Shown here: one piece after another, positions 63,093-64,000 of the stretch
Layout: every line of letters starts with the position of its first letter
Numbering within the stretch: position 1 is the stretch's first letter
Source of the DNA: Hyphomicrobium_A sp963776675
GTDB taxonomy: Bacteria; Pseudomonadota; Alphaproteobacteria; Rhizobiales; Hyphomicrobiaceae
Direction of reading: 5' to 3'
NCBI GenBank assembly: GCA_963776675.1
Contig: CAVZNR010000061.1
Coordinates: forward strand, 53,755 to 117,754
DNA length: 64,000 bases
The notes under the pieces: generated by a model
What the model was told of the DNA's origin: nothing
Databases searched by the model: none
Seen by the model: only the letters and a program-made list of their open reading frames with translations
Position numbers and translations under genes: made by a program

Positions 63093-63824
63093 TTAGGCCG
63101 GAACCGCCGTTTTCGCCGCAAACTCCGGAAAATACTGCGCCATCAGGCGGTCGCTGTAGGCGACGAGGTTGGGGTGCTGCTCGGCGCGCGTGCGGATGGC
63201 CGTATCGAAGTGCGGGCACAGCGCGTGCGCCATCATCGGGAAAAATGGCCGCATCGGCGCCGCAGGGGCGGTCGCCCATCAGGTACGGCTTGTCGCCCAG
63301 GACGTCGGCGAGTGCGTCGATGTCGCGGGTGGCGAGCGCGTCCATCTCGGCCGTCGTGTGCCGGCCCATGCCGTGCCCCCACAGATTGCGCCGCACCTGG
63401 CGCCTCACCATGGCCACCACGAGCGGCCGCAGCGGCGCCGGCGCCGTATCGAAAAAGCGGCGCGGGCCCTTGTCGAAATTCGCCTCCACCATCCAGCGCG
63501 CATGCAGCCCCGCCCAATAGAGATGGTCCTCGCACATCTTCTCGAAGGCCCAGGCGATGGCGCGCTCCGGCGCCGACAGGCCCGCGTCGAAGTCGAAGCC
63601 GTAGGCCGTCTCGATGTGGCGGCGGATGAGGGTGGAGTTGGCGACGATCTTCGCCGTCGTCGCGGATGTAGGGAAGCTTGCCCTTGGGCGCCTTGTTGAA
63701 GCCGTTCGCGTCGGTCTGCATACGGCAGGTCCGCCATCTTCAGCAGAACCTCCGCCTTCATCACGAAGGGGCTCGCATCGGGCAGGCCGAAATAGGGGCC
63801 GAAGGTGTACAGCGTGATCATCAT
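63093..63824 (-). pseudogene. glutathione S-transferase-like protein, about three frameshifts
   Basis: Joined frames give about 243 residues. Frame A begins ITLYTFGPYFGLPDASPFVM (thioredoxin-like domain), frame B has FNKAPKGKLPYIRDDGE (cis-Pro region), a third stretch has KIVANSTLIRRHIETAYGFD, frame C has EDHLYWAGLHARWMVEANFD and ALADVLGDKPYLMGDRPCGA with the N-capping box, and the final stretch reads AVPA before TAA at 63093-63095. It matches the GST/failed-axon-connections type (GST_N_4/GST_C_6). Shifts lie near 63720, 63660 and 63243, all single bases. Confidence 0.85.
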
Positions 63825-63900
63825 TTTCTCCGCAATGGTGCGGAGAGTTTAGCGGGCGACCTTAAAAGTTTGACTGCCTTCTCGCCTCGACAGACGCCAC

Positions 63901-63936
63901 AAAAAAAGGCCGCGGGAGACGGGTGCCCCACGGCCT
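63901..63936 (-). terminator. Rho-independent terminator for a gene beyond the right edge
   Basis: Read on the minus strand: AGGCCG, an 18-base loop region containing GGGG...CCC, CGGCCT, then a run of seven T. This is a classical intrinsic terminator for a minus-strand transcript coming from the right, outside the window. The remaining 64 bases hold no gene I can support. Confidence 0.75.
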
Positions 63937-64000
63937 GCGGACGCAAGGATCGTCCGTAAGAAATGTTCATAGTTATAACATTGCATTTGTGGCCCGCCAA

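Overview
The window is about 64 kb of GC-rich DNA (third codon positions almost all G or C). The gene set is typical of an alphaproteobacterium, most likely of the order Hyphomicrobiales: a ccoNOQP-ccoGHIS block under an anaerobox, an EipA/DUF1134 envelope protein, DUF1489, an Omp25-like barrel, GlnB-GlnA, and a fused thiosulfate:quinone oxidoreductase. The order-level assignment is inferred from families and synteny, not from a marker tree. I found no rRNA, tRNA, CRISPR array, complete insertion sequence or prophage.

Layout. 1-3.7 kb: the end of an Fnr-type regulator, an unknown gene overlapping it, and a large acyl-CoA-synthetase/GNAT protein acetyltransferase. 4.1-12.2 kb (minus strand): the complete cbb3 oxidase operon ccoNOQP followed by its copper and assembly genes ccoGHIS, with a clear FNR/FixK box upstream of ccoN. 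12.4-14.6 kb: two NodB-type polysaccharide deacetylases; a third paralogue lies at 34 kb. 14.9-25.9 kb: mgtE, a GNAT, a methyltransferase, small envelope and membrane genes, DUF1489 with an aminotransferase, a DUF4846 protein, and two palindromic repeats. 26.3-31.7 kb: glnA-glnB with a candidate sigma-54 promoter, the NAD(P)HX repair enzyme, and a TPR protein. 32-39.6 kb: an envelope-rich stretch with an L,D-transpeptidase, EipA-like protein, deacetylase, thioesterase and Crp/Fnr regulator, a bactofilin carrying an adhesin-like domain, and several small secreted proteins. 39.6-49.9 kb: DUF72, cupin, a toxin-antitoxin pair, DoxDA with a divergent haem protein, an aldo/keto reductase, a second L,D-transpeptidase, MaoC and a fatty acid desaturase.

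49.9-64 kb differs in two ways. First, nearly every long gene is broken by one or more single-base frameshifts: an SDR, a murein L,D-transpeptidase, a permease, an esterase, uvrA, an outer-membrane protein and a GST. The roughly 60 genes to the left show none. The downstream frames are intact and uvrA is a housekeeping gene, so sequencing or assembly indels are the simplest explanation. Second, it holds two less GC-rich patches with foreign-looking genes: a stand-alone ClpP-like protease at 52.6 kb and a possible PD-(D/E)XK protein at 58.5 kb, plus a 170-bp mosaic palindrome and gene remnants.

Functionally the left part is a low-oxygen respiration module: regulator, high-affinity oxidase, and copper delivery. 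The centre combines nitrogen-status signalling with envelope and peptidoglycan remodelling (three deacetylases, three L,D-transpeptidase-type proteins, EipA, bactofilin). DoxDA could feed electrons from thiosulfate into the quinone pool.
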